Below are positions 41,781-53,905 of a stretch of 64,000 nt of DNA, in pieces. Position 1 is the stretch's first letter. Every line of letters starts with the position of its first letter. The notes beneath the pieces are model-generated. The model saw only the letters and a program-made list of their open reading frames with translations. It was not told where the DNA came from and searched no databases. Source of the stretch: Ceratopteris richardii (lineage: Eukaryota; Streptophyta; Polypodiopsida; Polypodiales; Pteridaceae); NCBI GenBank assembly GCA_020310875.1, contig CM035428.1, positions 107,267,182-107,331,181 of the forward strand. Reading direction: 5' to 3'. A program made the translations under genes and the position numbers.

Positions 41781-42510
41781 CCTATCAACTTCATCTACTA
41801 GCCAGTACCTTCTTTGGTTTTGGTTTAGGTATGTGACTCTAGACTCCTCTTTCAGATCCTTCAACTCATAGATGGTCACTAGGCTCACTTCTTGTCCTCG
41901 TATGGGAGAATCTATCTATAACAGCAGGTCTGACCCGTGGATTAGATATACATCCAACAGGTAATCATCTTGAGGTATCAAATCCCCTCTCAAGACTCAA
42001 GTCACCACAGACTTGCCCCTTGGGGTAGTCACACGTTCTTTGGGGTTAGATCTTCCTGAGTTTCCTTATCATTCTAGTTCTCCTCTCTTGTTGATCTGAT
42101 CTTGGTTCTCTGTCACTACGTAGATTTGAACTATCTTGTCCATGTACACTCCTCCTTCGTACTTAACTGTGGGTATGGGAACTATTGCTGACTTGGTAGA
42201 GTTTATCATTTTTGCGACCGACCTATTTAAGCCATCAAGGTAAATAGGGATTCCTTGTCGATTAGTTGACACATACTATAGAGAGGTACGGTATTCACCC
42301 TCTATGGTTGACATAAAATTCTCCCTGGGAACAGAACCATGCATGTCCTTTGAGGCCATGGATAGTTCCTCCTCTAAGTCACTAGAAGTATCCGAGTAGA
42401 TCGAATGATGGCTCGCTTGGCCTACACTTCGTATCGACAAAATAATACTTCTCTAGCTACTTAGCACCCGTCCTGATCTTAAGTTCATTCACCCCTTTAG
42501 GTCTATATGT
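41781..42510 (-). pseudogene. gypsy J gag, N-terminal remnant
   Basis: Starts MNLRSGRVL at about 42489 and carries LEEELSMASKDM, STIEGEYRTSL, IPIYLDGLNRSVAK (42069-42272 open), VPIPTVKYEGGVYMDK and YVVTE, matching G gag residues 8-150, and then a shifted RGDLIPQDDYLLDVYLI. Stops and shifts interrupt it. Capsid fold and zinc knuckles are missing. Confidence 0.75.
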
Positions 42511-42589
42511 TCTTCCCTCTTCCGCTTAATTAACTCCTCAATCACTTCAAATTTTGCCTTGAATTAGCTTGAGTCATTCTCGACGATAC

Positions 42590-43140
42590 CACTGTTGGAA
42601 ATACCACACAGGCGATACGATACCACTGGGTGGTGCGATACGATACTCAAGATGTAGACGGTATGATATCTCTACAACCCCATGATACGAAACCAAAGTA
42701 GTCAACAATACAATACTTGGTCTGTTCATGATACGATACCGATCCCCATGATACGATACTTGCTATAGGAACGATACAATACCAAAAAATCACTAGACAA
42801 TACGATATTAGGATTTACCCAATACAATACTACTCCTTGCGATATGATACTACTCCTTGCAATACGATACCAAAACAAGAGATGATACAATACTAAGTTG
42901 GCAAAAAAATACCAATGTGCACGCGATACGATACCACTCGATCAACGATACGATATCGTGATCAACACGATACGATACCAGGTGGACCACGATACTATAC
43001 CACCGAGTGACCGCGATCGCGATACCAACACTTGATGATACGATATCGTGATGGTATCATGATACCTCAACTGGGCATGCACGACATGATACCCGGCGAG
43101 TATCGTGATACCAAAACTCAACCGATCACGATACTATAGC
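42590..43140 (-). repeat. gypsy J leader with dense CGATACGATAC repeat array
   Basis: Plus strand is built from ACGATACGATACC-like units, with dyad-symmetric spots such as CGCGATCGCGATACC near 43013 and TATCGTGAT. Position relative to gag equals that of the G array. No gene. Confidence 0.7.
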
Positions 43141-43402
43141 CAAAAATGATCAAATTTTAATTTTTTTGAGTACAGATTGCTTAGTTCTCTCTCCTTTTCA
43201 CTCTTGACCCCCTGTATCACTCAAAAACTTCCAAGAAACTCTCTGTCCTACCCCGCGATACTGATTGTGACTTCAATCATGTGTGTGCATGTTCTGATGG
43301 TCTTTTTGAGATACAATCTTTGAGGAACTCACCTTCGAGGATGCCTTGCCTAAGCTTTGGGATCACTAGGTCCCTTGTTTGCTTGTTTGGCATGATACCA
43401 CC

Positions 43403-44145
43403 TGTTGAGGTTGTAGCAAGGAATGACCAAAAACCCTCACCACCTTGCATGGAAGCAAGAAGGAAAGCTCAAGAGTGACTCTCCTCTCATCCTCCCCTAC
43501 CTCCCACATGTTCAAGCCATTGGCATCAGCCCCGTGCTATGCCACATGCTTGAAAACAAGGAGAATAGGGAGTCAAGGATCCTAGTCCATGATGAAAATA
43601 CAAGCAAATGCAACTACTCTACTCACACAAAGGAGAGACATGCATAGGCACACACGACCCACTCTCACACACTCACAAAGACACAATACATGTAAATGTA
43701 AACAGTCTTCTTGGAGTAAATGAGAGCATCTTCCATTGATAAGAGATATTACATGAGAGCACGTCGACCAAAAGCCCCCTTCTTTACAAAAATGAGCTTC
43801 TATTTATAAGCTAAGCTCTATTCCCCATGTGCTCTTTTGAAAAGTCAAAAAGGTCATTCTCTCTCTAACTACCATATCTTCTAGGATATTCTAAGATCAT
43901 AAACTGTAACAACCAAATCCCAATGAAGGGCATGCGTGGGTTTTTTACGTGAGGAGTCTTCTAGAAGAGCCATAAAGGTGAGAGATTCTCAAGTCTACTA
44001 TCCTATAGTATGAGGAAATATTAAAAAGTGCTTTTAGGAGAGTGTTCACATGTGACACTCAAATATATACAAAAGGGTTATTCTCATGGTCTAGTGAGGG
44101 TTCTCATGCACAATTGAGGGTGTGTGCATACCCTACAACCCAACA
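43403..44145 (-). repeat. 3' LTR of element I, 743 bp
   Basis: Minus strand TGTTGGGTTGTAGGG to CTACAACCTCAACA; its two ends are themselves inverted repeats of about 14 bp. TATAAATA on the minus strand at 43801-43808. About 20-25 differences from 48607-49348 by eye. Confidence 0.9.
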
Positions 44146-44158
44146 CTCTCCCCTCCCT
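44146..44158 (-). other. polypurine tract of element I
   Basis: Minus strand AGGGAGGGGAGAG, immediately before the LTR start TGTTGG. Confidence 0.8.
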
Positions 44159-47100
44159 AGACTTTATCATCCTCGACAAAGCTAAGAGAAGAGGATCATA
44201 CATAATTGAATTGTTCCAAGTTGGAGTCTTTCAAATCTGGAAATCTTCAGGTCTTCAAAATTTGCAATTCTTCAGTCTGCAAGGCTTCAGGCTACAAGTC
44301 TTCAATCTTTACTTCAATCTGCAAATCTTCAATCTTCAAAGTTGGGCGACACAATCCCCTTGGGGGGCAGTCAACCCAGCATGCATCCCACTATGCAGTC
44401 TTTTTGTAAGGCTGAAAATGCCTTCCTAGGTAGCTCCCAATCCTGAAATTAAAACATGCACAACAAGTAGACTGCTTCTAAAAGAGGTAGAATATAACAT
44501 GTAGTTCAATTGGTAGTTGGCACTTCTCGAGAGAAGTCCTCGTACAAATCTGCTTATTTCTACATTTCAGAGTGTTTCCCTCTAATTTACAGCTTTACTA
44601 GAACAAGAGAACCTCAAGACATTCTTTTCCATGATACACAATGCTCTTGTAGTGCTTCTGATGATTGTGCATTCATTCCTAATGTCATAGCATAAAATAA
44701 ATCATTTGAGCATTGCCAAATCATACAAATCAAAATTTAAACTATGGCCAAGTTTAGGTAGAATCCTCATTAATGGTTTGATTAGTTGTGACAACTCCCA
44801 TGCTTCACTGAAAGTGATCATGCAACAATGCCTTTTCATCAAAAGATATATAAGATGAACCAGATGCTTCACAAATTTGGTCAAGACTTCTTCCTGTAAT
44901 ATAAATCAGACACTCGCAATGCAAATGACAGTTAGATCCTTTGGACTGAGAGCCAAAATGTTATGAATACTTTCATATTGGAAGGATATGTGTAGACATG
45001 TGAACCATAAACCAAGGACAAACCCTCAAGTTTCAAGCATTTTAAACACCCCAAGAGTATCTTCTCCAATTGTCATCCTTTCAAAGAATTATCATTTGAA
45101 GAACAGTACTACATTTATATATAGCAAAACCAAAAGATCATGTAGCACAACTGAACACTAATAATTAGTACTGGCATGAAACAATCAATTATAATTCCAT
45201 TAAAAATTCTTGACATGCCCTTAGAGTGATAGCAGGCAGTGTGGTCAAAATTACTGCCATCCCCCAAATGACTTGGCTACGAGAGGCTTCCATCCTAAGA
45301 CACACATAGAACAGGGAACTCAATATGTTATAACAAAGTGCCACAACTCAGAGATGTTCCTTGGCCAAATAAAAATGCATGAATGCCTGTCACATTCTCT
45401 GGAAGTCTATGACTAGCATAATGTGAGTAAATAACCTTCACCTCACTATGTTAAAAAACGTTTGTGGCAAGTGATGTTGTTTCAAAATCAAAGTCAATCG
45501 TTTAGACCATATGTGCAGCTTCCTAACACATCCTCATGATCTTAAAGAATCCATAAGAGCAAAACAAAGCGCATGTATTTTTGAACATAAAACATCCATG
45601 AATTATTCAATTAAGAAGAAAATGAAGGCCATGATAAGCAAGCATTTAGTTACTAATCAGGGTTGATTCTTGCAAAGCTCATATCCTTTTTCATGAAAAG
45701 GACAATTAAACTCTCAGGAAGGCCAAGTAATGGGAAAGCCAAGTGCTTCCTCCAGGTTTCCACTTATAATGTGAAGAACATACATAACAAGGAGACAATC
45801 AAAATAACATGTCTATCATATGCAGGGGTTATGGATACAATCCCCCATGTGGGGTAGTCATTCTAATCCAGTACTCTAATCTTTATGGTTGAACAAGGTT
45901 TAGAGAGCCTTTCCCACAGAGATATTGTCCATGCATGATAGTTTAGAAAGCTGCAGATGAAAACATGCACAAGGACTAGGCTTGAATAGATATATCTCGA
46001 CATATATCTTGAAATAGCACGAGGAATTTATGTAGATCACTTTCGTAGTTAAAAAAGAAACTGTGTATCATTTGTAAAATAGATGCTATTATGGTCATGA
46101 TGCATGGGCAGAGATCATAAATGTTTTTGACAACTCCTAGAACCTTGAAAATCAAAGCAATGTTAAACCATGAAAGCACAGTTTAAGAGAATATTATTCA
46201 AAGATCTGAATCATGATGTGTAATTCAACTCTTGATCTGAGAACAACTTGAAAAGAACAATGAGTATACTATCCTCTATTACACGCAACAAGCAAGTCAA
46301 TAAATTGCACCTTTTTGAAAAACATTACATCAGCATAATTTGGACATCGTGCGAGGTTTACAGCAGTCCTAAAAGATGCTCCTAGAAACGTGGATTTACA
46401 CCACAATAGCACATCCTCCCAACCTTGACCTGCTTTCTAAGCCGAACAGGTGATTTCGTCAGACCACATCGATGAAAATCAATGGCTTCTTTGTTCAAGT
46501 CAACTTCTCCTAAAAATTAGAACCAACCAACGATCGATCTGTATTGTGGTGACACTTATCATGAAATTCATCATCAATATGGACACCTAGCAAAGTGTCA
46601 CAAGCCGGGGAGTAGATTGTTTGTCAACATATCTTTAATAGTGCCATTATAGAGACGAGTAGTCCTTTGTGCTGATTCCCCTAATTCTTTAAGTGCAAAA
46701 GGCAACCATAAGTCTATCGTGAACAGACAGAAGTCAGACTCCTTTTCCTTCCAATATCGAGCAAGAATGAGGGAGCCAACGCCCGAGTGCAGACAATTGC
46801 ACAATGGAGTCCACTGTTAAGCAGCATAGAAAAATTGCATCATGACAAGTAGAGAAATAACCCCCAAACAGTTACATGATTTAAGCATGAAACATAGCAC
46901 ACAGACTCTGTGAGGGAAAATATCAACTGAGCAAGAACCATAGACACAAAAGGAGCATCACAATATGTCAAAAAGAAGTAAGGTTCGTCGTGTCCCAATG
47001 AATGGATGATAGTTGTCTGTTGTCCAAAGGGAAAGGGTGGACATTGGATTATGCCAATATAGACGATCATTCTCACAACCTTCAAAGTTTAAAGAGGGGA

Positions 47101-48583
47101 AAAGCACTTGCATATCTTTTTGCGCATGGAGACGAAATCTCGCATTAGAAGTGTCAATCGATCCTACTGCAATGAACTATGCATTGAGCCTAGCCCCACA
47201 TCTGTGTGTTCAAGGAGCAATGGTAGGGAAAGAAGGGGAAGCAATCCACTGTGCTTGCCCTGAAGTCGTGAGACTGTATGAGAGAAACTGAGAAAAAATC
47301 TAGCCTCGACGCCCTTGTCTTGATCGAAAACTCAGCTCTTCGCAAGTGAAAGAGAGCACAATGGCTCATACCAAGAAGCATGATAGGCCATCATCGTCGT
47401 AGTAGGAAGTTATTACACAGGTGCAAGGGTGCTATGAAATCAAAACTTAGGCAGGAGGAAGGAGCCTCATAGTCCTTTGACTCATTTATGAGGTGAACAG
47501 GCCGAGAGGTACACATGGAGCTTCTCCTCACCATATCCATAGAAGAGAATGTTCACACCGAGGCGAGATTAATCTGAGGGATCAGCACCGACTGGGAGTC
47601 ATCGAGGAGGAAAGGAGCAAGAAGCACAATGCTAGCTTGGAGGCCCTTCCTCGGAGCAAACAGAAGCCTGATCATGAACTGAATGTGCGTAGAGGTGAAG
47701 GAGATAGAGGCAATGTGTCTCACATCGCTTCCTCCATATCAAAAGTATCGATGCAAAGACATGAGGAAGCCAATGCACATGGCAACACCCATGAGAGGAG
47801 GCGTGAGCCCATGCAAGCTCGAACCCAAGAGAGGCAAGAAAGGCTCCGCATGGTGAAAGAGGGGACAACTCGCGAGTGAACTGATCCATTAATGATGATT
47901 GGAGGAATTGAAGTCTCCCCAAGAACCTACCATACGGTGACTTTTGCGGTCACAAAAGGAAAAAGAAATGGAGAGTTAAACTTATGCCACCTACCCCCAA
48001 TGTTGGATTCTTCAAAGTATGCATGAAGTTTTAATTGACACCTCCGACCAGACTGTTACTTGCGTACCTCCTTGATGGAGAAAATGATATTTCCATCTTG
48101 TCTGTGTCCATACGTGTGGTCAGTAAAGATATTTCTCTTGGAAATTAGCAGGAAGGGAGTGGGTTCATGGGTAATGGATTTGAAACACCCAAGTTCTATA
48201 CTTACCTTCTTTTTTCTGGAGAGTTTCTTGAAGGAAAACCAACAAAAGGGAGGAGTCAAGAAGGAGGCACCCCTCATCCCTCTACCCAAGATAATCATTG
48301 AAAAAGAGGTGGTAGTGGTGAGAGTGATGTCCCAATGAGTGTGTGAAGTGTGTATGTGTAAAAGGGTGAGAGAGAAGGGGGTTAAGGGGGTGTTCTTGTG
48401 CATCAAACATAAATGAACTAAAAATGAAATTATTAAAAACAAGAAATTGGGGAACTAATGGCCCAATGGAAGGGTGAAAGTGCCAAGCAAAAACTCAAAT
48501 CCTACTTAATTGAGCAAAAAAAAATTGCAACACAATACTTGACCACATGTTCTTGAGCTCTCCAAGTGATGAAAGGCCGACCA
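44159..48583 (-). other. interior of element I without retroviral genes
   Basis: Short scattered open frames only, the longest being 128 codons on either strand (47493-47879 plus, 48056-48442 minus), none with a known motif. 44240-44340 contains a run of imperfect short repeats around TCTTCAAATCT/GCAAATCTTCA. The stretch 46400-48600 is less AT-rich than 44450-46400. A captured host gene piece is possible but I cannot name one. Confidence 0.55.
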
Positions 48584-48601
48584 TCCCCGACAACGGCACC
48601 A
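48584..48601 (-). promoter_or_regulatory. primer binding site, tRNA-Asp, element I
   Basis: Minus strand TGGTGCCGTTGTCGGGGA, two changes from the form in G and M; five bases from the LTR at 48607. Confidence 0.8.
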
Positions 48602-48606
48602 AAATG

Positions 48607-49348
48607 TGTTGAGGTTGTAGCAAGGAATGACCAAAAACCCTCACCACCTTGCATGGAAGCAAGAAGGAAAGCTCAAGAGTGACTCTCCTCTCATCCACCC
48701 CTACCTCCCACATGTTCAAGCCATTGGCATCAGCCCCATGCTATGCCACATGCTTGAAAACAAGGAGAATAGGGAGTCAAGGATCCTAGTCCATGAGGAA
48801 AATATAAGCAAATGCAACTACTCTACTCACACAAAGGAGAGACATGCATAGGCACACACACACACCACTCACACACTCACAAAGACACAATACATGTAAA
48901 TGTAAATAGTCTTCTTGGAGTAAATGAGAGCATCTTCCATTGATAAGAGAAATTACATGATAGCACGTCGACCAAAAGCCCCCTTCTTTACAAAAATGAG
49001 CTTCTATTTATAAGCTAAGCTCTATTCCCCATGTGCTCTTTTGAAAAGTCAGAAAGGTGATTCGTTCTCTAACTGCCATATCTTCTAGGATATTCTAAGA
49101 TCAAAATTGTAACAACCAAATCCCAATGAAGGGCATGCATGGGTTTTTTACGTGGAGAGTATTCTAGAAGAGCCATAAAGGTGAGAGATTCTCAAGTCTA
49201 CTATCCTATAGTATGAGGAAATATTAAAAAGTGCTTTTAGGAGAGTGTTCACATGTGACACTCAAATATATACAAAAGGGTTATTCTCATGGTCTAGTGA
49301 GGGTTCTCATGCACAATTGAGGGTGTGTGCATACCTTACAACCCAACA
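48607..49348 (-). repeat. 5' LTR of element I, 742 bp
   Basis: Pair of 43403-44145. TATAAATA on the minus strand at 49005-49012, which would be the active promoter driving leftward transcription through the interior. Confidence 0.9.
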
Positions 49349-49353
49349 CCACC

Positions 49354-49736
49354 ACGGCGATACTAGTCGCTGCTTTTCCCATGATACTTGTTCATACAAG
49401 TGACCAAATGAACTGATTTTTTTTGTTTTTATAGTCTTGTGTTGCCTAGAACCTAAATTGAACTAGATTTGAAAATTTTTTTGGGTTTTTCTTGAGCCTA
49501 CTCTACTCCTCTCTCTTACCTAACCCTAACTCTTCCCTTACTTCCTCACTCCTAACCCTAAACCTAAAAGCTCATTACACACACCCTAGGAGTGTGAAGT
49601 AACAAGTGTTGAAATACTTGACTACTTGCCACTGAATGAATTCACATCTACAAGTATGATTCCTTCACCCTAGAGCTATAACCATCAGGAAGGCACCTTG
49701 GTTAGATGTTTTTCCTCGGTAACAATGCCAAAAACA
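49354..49736 (-). other. gypsy J leader, 5' part, with decayed primer site
   Basis: Continues the J leader on the right of element I. The primer site at 49713-49730 is much altered (minus TGGCATTGTTACCGAGGA). 49620-49736 is repeated at 38393-38496. No gene. Confidence 0.65.
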
Positions 49737-50620
49737 TGTGTACGCAAGTCATGAAGCCTTAGGGACTTGTGTTGATATGACTACACCTCAATCACCTCAC
49801 AAGTGCATATAGTGGTTGATTAATACACATTTAATTATCAATCTAGTGAACCACAAGAACCAAGTGTATGAAGACGTGTGTACACATGATGGTAAGTGAA
49901 GTGTTTAAGCTACAATACATGTGACTAGCCTCAACTATCTCTCTGACTCACTAATCCTCTGAAAAATGCATGTCGTGATACCATTTACAGCAATAAGCAC
50001 AAATTTGAACTTTTCTCTCAGCTTCGAACTCCAAATATAGCCAATAGTGGGTTCCTTTTGAAGCTCTCAATGAGATGCATCTGACAGTGGGTATTTTCAA
50101 TCAAATCTGACAAACCAACTTCAAGTTATGGGCAAAATAGTGAATGGTGGGAAACACCAACACTCGCTCCACAATTTGTAATGGCTCACACACACACACT
50201 ACTGCAGTTCACAAGCGATGGGAAGGGGTAGACAACAGTCCTACACACACATTTCAAGCATTACTCACACACAAAAGATCATGGAGAAGGAGGAAATCAG
50301 CATGAAACAAGAAAATTCAAAATTCTTCTTCAGCTTTCACAATGGCAAAAAGTTCTTTACAAGAGTCACAAAGTGACTTATATACATGTGCCCTAAAAAT
50401 GGTCCTTTCCACAAGAGACCAGCACCTTTATTGACTAACTCTAATTTCCTACTATTTTACAAGAGTTATGTTACAATGCTTTGGCTTATGCATCTACAGG
50501 ACTCCTGTAGTGCATTTACATAGCTTCAAGGTAGTTTCATACGATTTTGAAGAAGAAAAATTATGCTCGTAATTTGAAAATTTTTGGGGGCTCCTCTTTT
50601 GTGCTTCTTTACTCTGCAAT
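49737..50620 (-). repeat. 5' LTR of gypsy J, about 884 bp
   Basis: Minus strand starts within TTGCAGAGT at about 50620 (the first TG is lost at the microsatellite edge) and ends GCGTACACA at 49737. TATATAAG at 50377-50384; dyad with covarying arms at 50490-50513. Confidence 0.8.
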
Positions 50621-51640
50621 AGTATGCATATGCATATGCGTATATATATGTGTGTATGCATATGTGTATGCAAATGCCTATGTGTGTGTATGTAGATGTG
50701 TATGCACATGCATATGCATATGGGTATCCATATGTGTATGCATATGTGTATGGGTATGCATATCCATATGTGTATGGGTATCCATATGCATATGCATATG
50801 TGTATGCGTATGTGTATGTGTATGTGTATGTGTACACGTATGCGCGCGTGCGCATACATGTATGCATGCGTGCGCGTACGCGTATGCATGCGTGCGTGTA
50901 CGCATATGCGCATGCGTACGTGTACAAGTATGCATATGTGTACGAGTATGTGCACGCGTACGCGTACGAGTATGCGTAGTATGCGTAGTATGCATAGTAT
51001 GCGTATGCGTATGCGTATGCGTATGCGTATGCGTATGCGTATGCGTATGCGTATGCGTATGCGTATGCGCATGCGTATGCGCATGCGTATGCGCATGCGT
51101 ATGCGCATGCGTATGCGTATGCGCATGCGTATGCGTATGCGTATGCGTATGCGTATGCGTATGCGTATGCGTATGCGTATGCGTATGCGTATGCGTATGC
51201 GTATGCGTATGCGTATGCGTATGTGTATGCATATGCGTATGTGTATGTGTATGCATATGCGTACGCATATGCGTACGCGTATGCATATGCATGTGCATAT
51301 GTGTATGCATATGCATGTGCATATGCGTATGCATATGCATGTGCATATGCGTATGCATATGCATGTGCATATGCGTATGCATATGCATATGTGTATGGGA
51401 ATAAGTATGCATATATGTATGCATATGGAAAGGGTATGGGTCTATGTATGTGTATGTGTATGCACACACATATGTGTACATGTATGTGCACAAGTACATG
51501 TATGTGCACAGGTACATGTATGTATGTGCACATGTGTATCCATATCTCTACATGTGGATACACACATAACTATGTGTGTGTGTTCACAAGTACATATACA
51601 TGTATGCATATGCATATGGATATGGATATGTGAATGAGTA
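50621..51640. repeat. TATGNN hexanucleotide microsatellite, alternating purine-pyrimidine
   Basis: Units TATGCG, TATGCA, TATGTG and TACGCG, with (TATGCG) nearly perfect at about 51000-51063 and 51125-51225. Nearly every base alternates purine and pyrimidine for several hundred bases, a classic condition for left-handed DNA. All long open frames across it on both strands are repeat artefacts. Confidence 0.9.
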
Positions 51641-51708
51641 TGTGTATATGTATGCCTATGTGTATGTCTATAGGTATGGGTAAGGGTATGGGTATTAGTA
51701 TGGCTATA

Positions 51709-51760
<52 letters not shown>

Positions 51761-51776
51761 CTGTTACGGTTATCGT

Positions 51777-51850
<74 letters not shown>

Positions 51851-51878
51851 CGGGTACGGGTACGGTTATGGTTATGGT

Positions 51879-51951
<73 letters not shown>

Positions 51952-52131
51952 TTGGCTATGGGTATGGCTATGGGTATGGCTATGGCTATGGCTATGGGTA
52001 TGGGTATGGGTATGGGCATGCATATGGGAATGGGCACGTTTATTTGTATGTGTATATGGGTATGTGTATGTGCAGCTTTATGTGTATAGGTATGGGTCTG
52101 GGTATGGGTATGGGTATGCATATGGGGATGG
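51641..52131. repeat. (GGGTAT)n microsatellite, first block
   Basis: Units of GGGTAT with scattered variants (GGTTAT, GGCTAT, GGGTAC). Runs of four or more GGG separated by three bases occur repeatedly on the plus strand, the canonical G-quadruplex pattern. It directly follows the alternating block and ends at 52131. Confidence 0.9.
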
Positions 52132-52697
52132 TGTCGGGATGAAATCCCGCAGGGAGTGTGCATTGTTTTTTTTCAAAAGTTCATTGTTTTTTAGTTTTTG
52201 TGTGATGTTTTGACTAAAGAGTGGTATATTTTGTACATATTTTGGTCAAATTAATTGATTGTGCGATGCGAAAACAAGATTGAGATGTATGTTAGACCTG
52301 TGTGTAAATGAAACTGACATTAGACCCATGAAAACCTTATGTTTGACCCTTGAAACTGACTGAAAATGAGGGTTTATCCCATGAAAAATGAACTCGAACC
52401 CTTGGAAACCCTTGGAGTTTAGGTCAAAATTGTAAATAAACCCTTGGATTAATGTGCTTGAGTTAATTGTGATCAAAATCCTCATTCTCCCGACTAAAAA
52501 CCTTAGGTCGGACCCTTGGAATTGGCATTTATCCTAGGTGAAACCCTTGAAAATAATTAATTTTGTATATACAGTATGAAACCAAAACTAAAAATAAAAA
52601 GGAGAAAATCAAAAATAGAATTAAGAGATGGGATTTTCTAAGAATAGTAAGTGAACATGCATGGTCGTCTGAAATTGGAAAGTTGTTTAAGGAGGTT

Positions 52698-52742
52698 GGA
52701 AGCTTCTAGAGGAAAGCCCAAGGGTGGGGAGGCCTATAAATA
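52698..52742 (+). promoter_or_regulatory. promoter-like site: heat-shock-type element and TATA box
   Basis: GGAAGCTTCTAGAGGAAAG at 52698-52716 contains GAA-nn-TTC-nn-GAG, close to a heat-shock element. CCTATAAATAGG with TATAAATA at 52735-52742 follows about 25 bp later, the layout of plant small heat-shock promoters. The downstream sequence shows no recognisable gene. Confidence 0.4.
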
Positions 52743-53812
52743 GGTGCTTAAACTCATTTGTTCCTTCTCGTGGTCTTTTTTGTGGAACCTTCCTACAGGT
52801 ATGCTCCTTGACTTTACTTCTTCATTTATGTTTTACTTCCTTTTTCATTCTTCCATGATACCTCCAGATGAAGCGCATCTTCTCATTAATCGTGTGGCCA
52901 TTCAGCTTATGAGTTTTGTTTTCAATGGAATGTTTGTAGTTATCAGATGAATGCATTTTTTTAGACAAATGCATTTTTTTATTGTCTAAGTTGAATTGCA
53001 TAAACGCCTTGAGCCATTAGTTCTTTTACCATGGTACGCAACGCAAGAAAGAGGAAGAGAGTCAGTTGTTGATGGCGTGCATAGACGAGGACTCAGTAGG
53101 CTGCGCATAGCAGGAGAGAGAAACACACGGATCTTGATAGAAAGAGGAAAATAGAGAGTATGGAGAGAGAATTAAGGGAGATTGACGTCGGTGGTGGAAT
53201 CTGAGCTTGCCGCTTCTGTAGAGAGAGAACAAGAATGTTAACCGTCGCTCATTCGCAGTGGAAGAGAGAGAAAAGGGCGAGAGAGATAGCAGCTTGCGTG
53301 CTGTAGAGGTCCACCACTTACGTGGAGAGAGTTATGGAGTCCGTCTGGCGAGTCGCGACTCTGGCTGCGTGCAATAAAGGCGGAGGAGAGAGAGCAGCTC
53401 CATGAGGGCAGAGCTGGCGGCGGCACATAGGGAAGAGAGAGAATCGGGTCTGATGTCCCTGCAGTAAAAGAGAAAGCAAATAAGCGGCGCTGTAGAATCC
53501 AAGGTAGAGAGAGGGTCGATGTCGGCACTGCAGAAAATGTGGGCAGAAGAATTTGGAGCACGCTGTAGTTGAATTCACCAACTATGCACGTGAAGAGCTC
53601 GTAGAGAGCACGCGCGACCTCAAGAGAGTTACTGGAGAGACTCTAGCAACAGAAGGCGCAGAAGATGTCTGGTCGAGAGATCCGGGCCGAGAGGAGATCA
53701 TGGCGGCGCTGGTTGACGAGTAGAGAATCAGGAGAGAGAGTCAAATTCGGGCGCACGCAGCTCTTGGCGGCGCATAGATGTGATACAAAGAGAGAGAAAG
53801 AGAGAGAGAGAG

Positions 53813-53905
53813 AATCTCTCCCCCCCCCCCATGGCGGCAGTGCGCACGAGAGAGAGAGGGAATCTCTCCCCCCCCCATGGCGGCAGTGCGCACGAGAGAG
53901 AGAGA
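53813..53905 (+). repeat. two tandem copies of a 46-48 bp GA/C-run unit
   Basis: Each copy has AATCTCTC, a run of 7-12 C, ATGGCGGCAGTGCGCACGAG and a GA run. They differ mainly in the length of the C run. They lie at the end of a GA-rich stretch. Confidence 0.75.

Larger units (their letters stand above)
43403..49348 (-). mobile_element. non-autonomous LTR retrotransposon I, 5,946 bp, target duplication CCACC
   Basis: LTRs 43403-44145 and 48607-49348, perfect 5-bp duplication CCACC (43398-43402 and 49349-49353), polypurine tract AGGGAGGGGAGAG (minus) at 44146-44158, and tRNA-Asp primer site at 48584-48601. The 4.46-kb interior has no readable gag, protease, RT or integrase, so this is a large non-autonomous derivative. 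It is inserted in the leader of gypsy J. Confidence 0.9.
38497..50620 (-). mobile_element. Ty3/gypsy J, rearranged relative of G, host of element I
   Basis: Minus order: LTR (49737-50620), primer site, leader with repeats, a gag N-terminal piece, an LTR fragment, the C-terminal half of the long downstream frame, polypurine tract, LTR (38497-39380). Protease, RT, RNase H and integrase are gone. Element I is inserted in the leader at 43403-49348. Confidence 0.8.

Noticed and set aside
47493..47922. Host gene or gag in element I (open frames on both strands)
   Set aside because: 128 and 96 codons, low-complexity charged composition, no motif, overlapping on opposite strands.
51641..52131. (GGGTAT)n and the GGTCTCGGTATGGG variant at 55376-55400 as telomere repeat (compare plant TTTAGGG or the Allium form)
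   Set aside because: Units are irregular, the array is interstitial among retroelements, and no organism I know uses this unit as telomere.
50494..52163. Long open frames rich in Tyr-Ala, Met-Arg, Thr-His or Cys-Val pairs on both strands
   Set aside because: Hexanucleotide repeats without stops give long frames in all phases; no domain, no codon structure.
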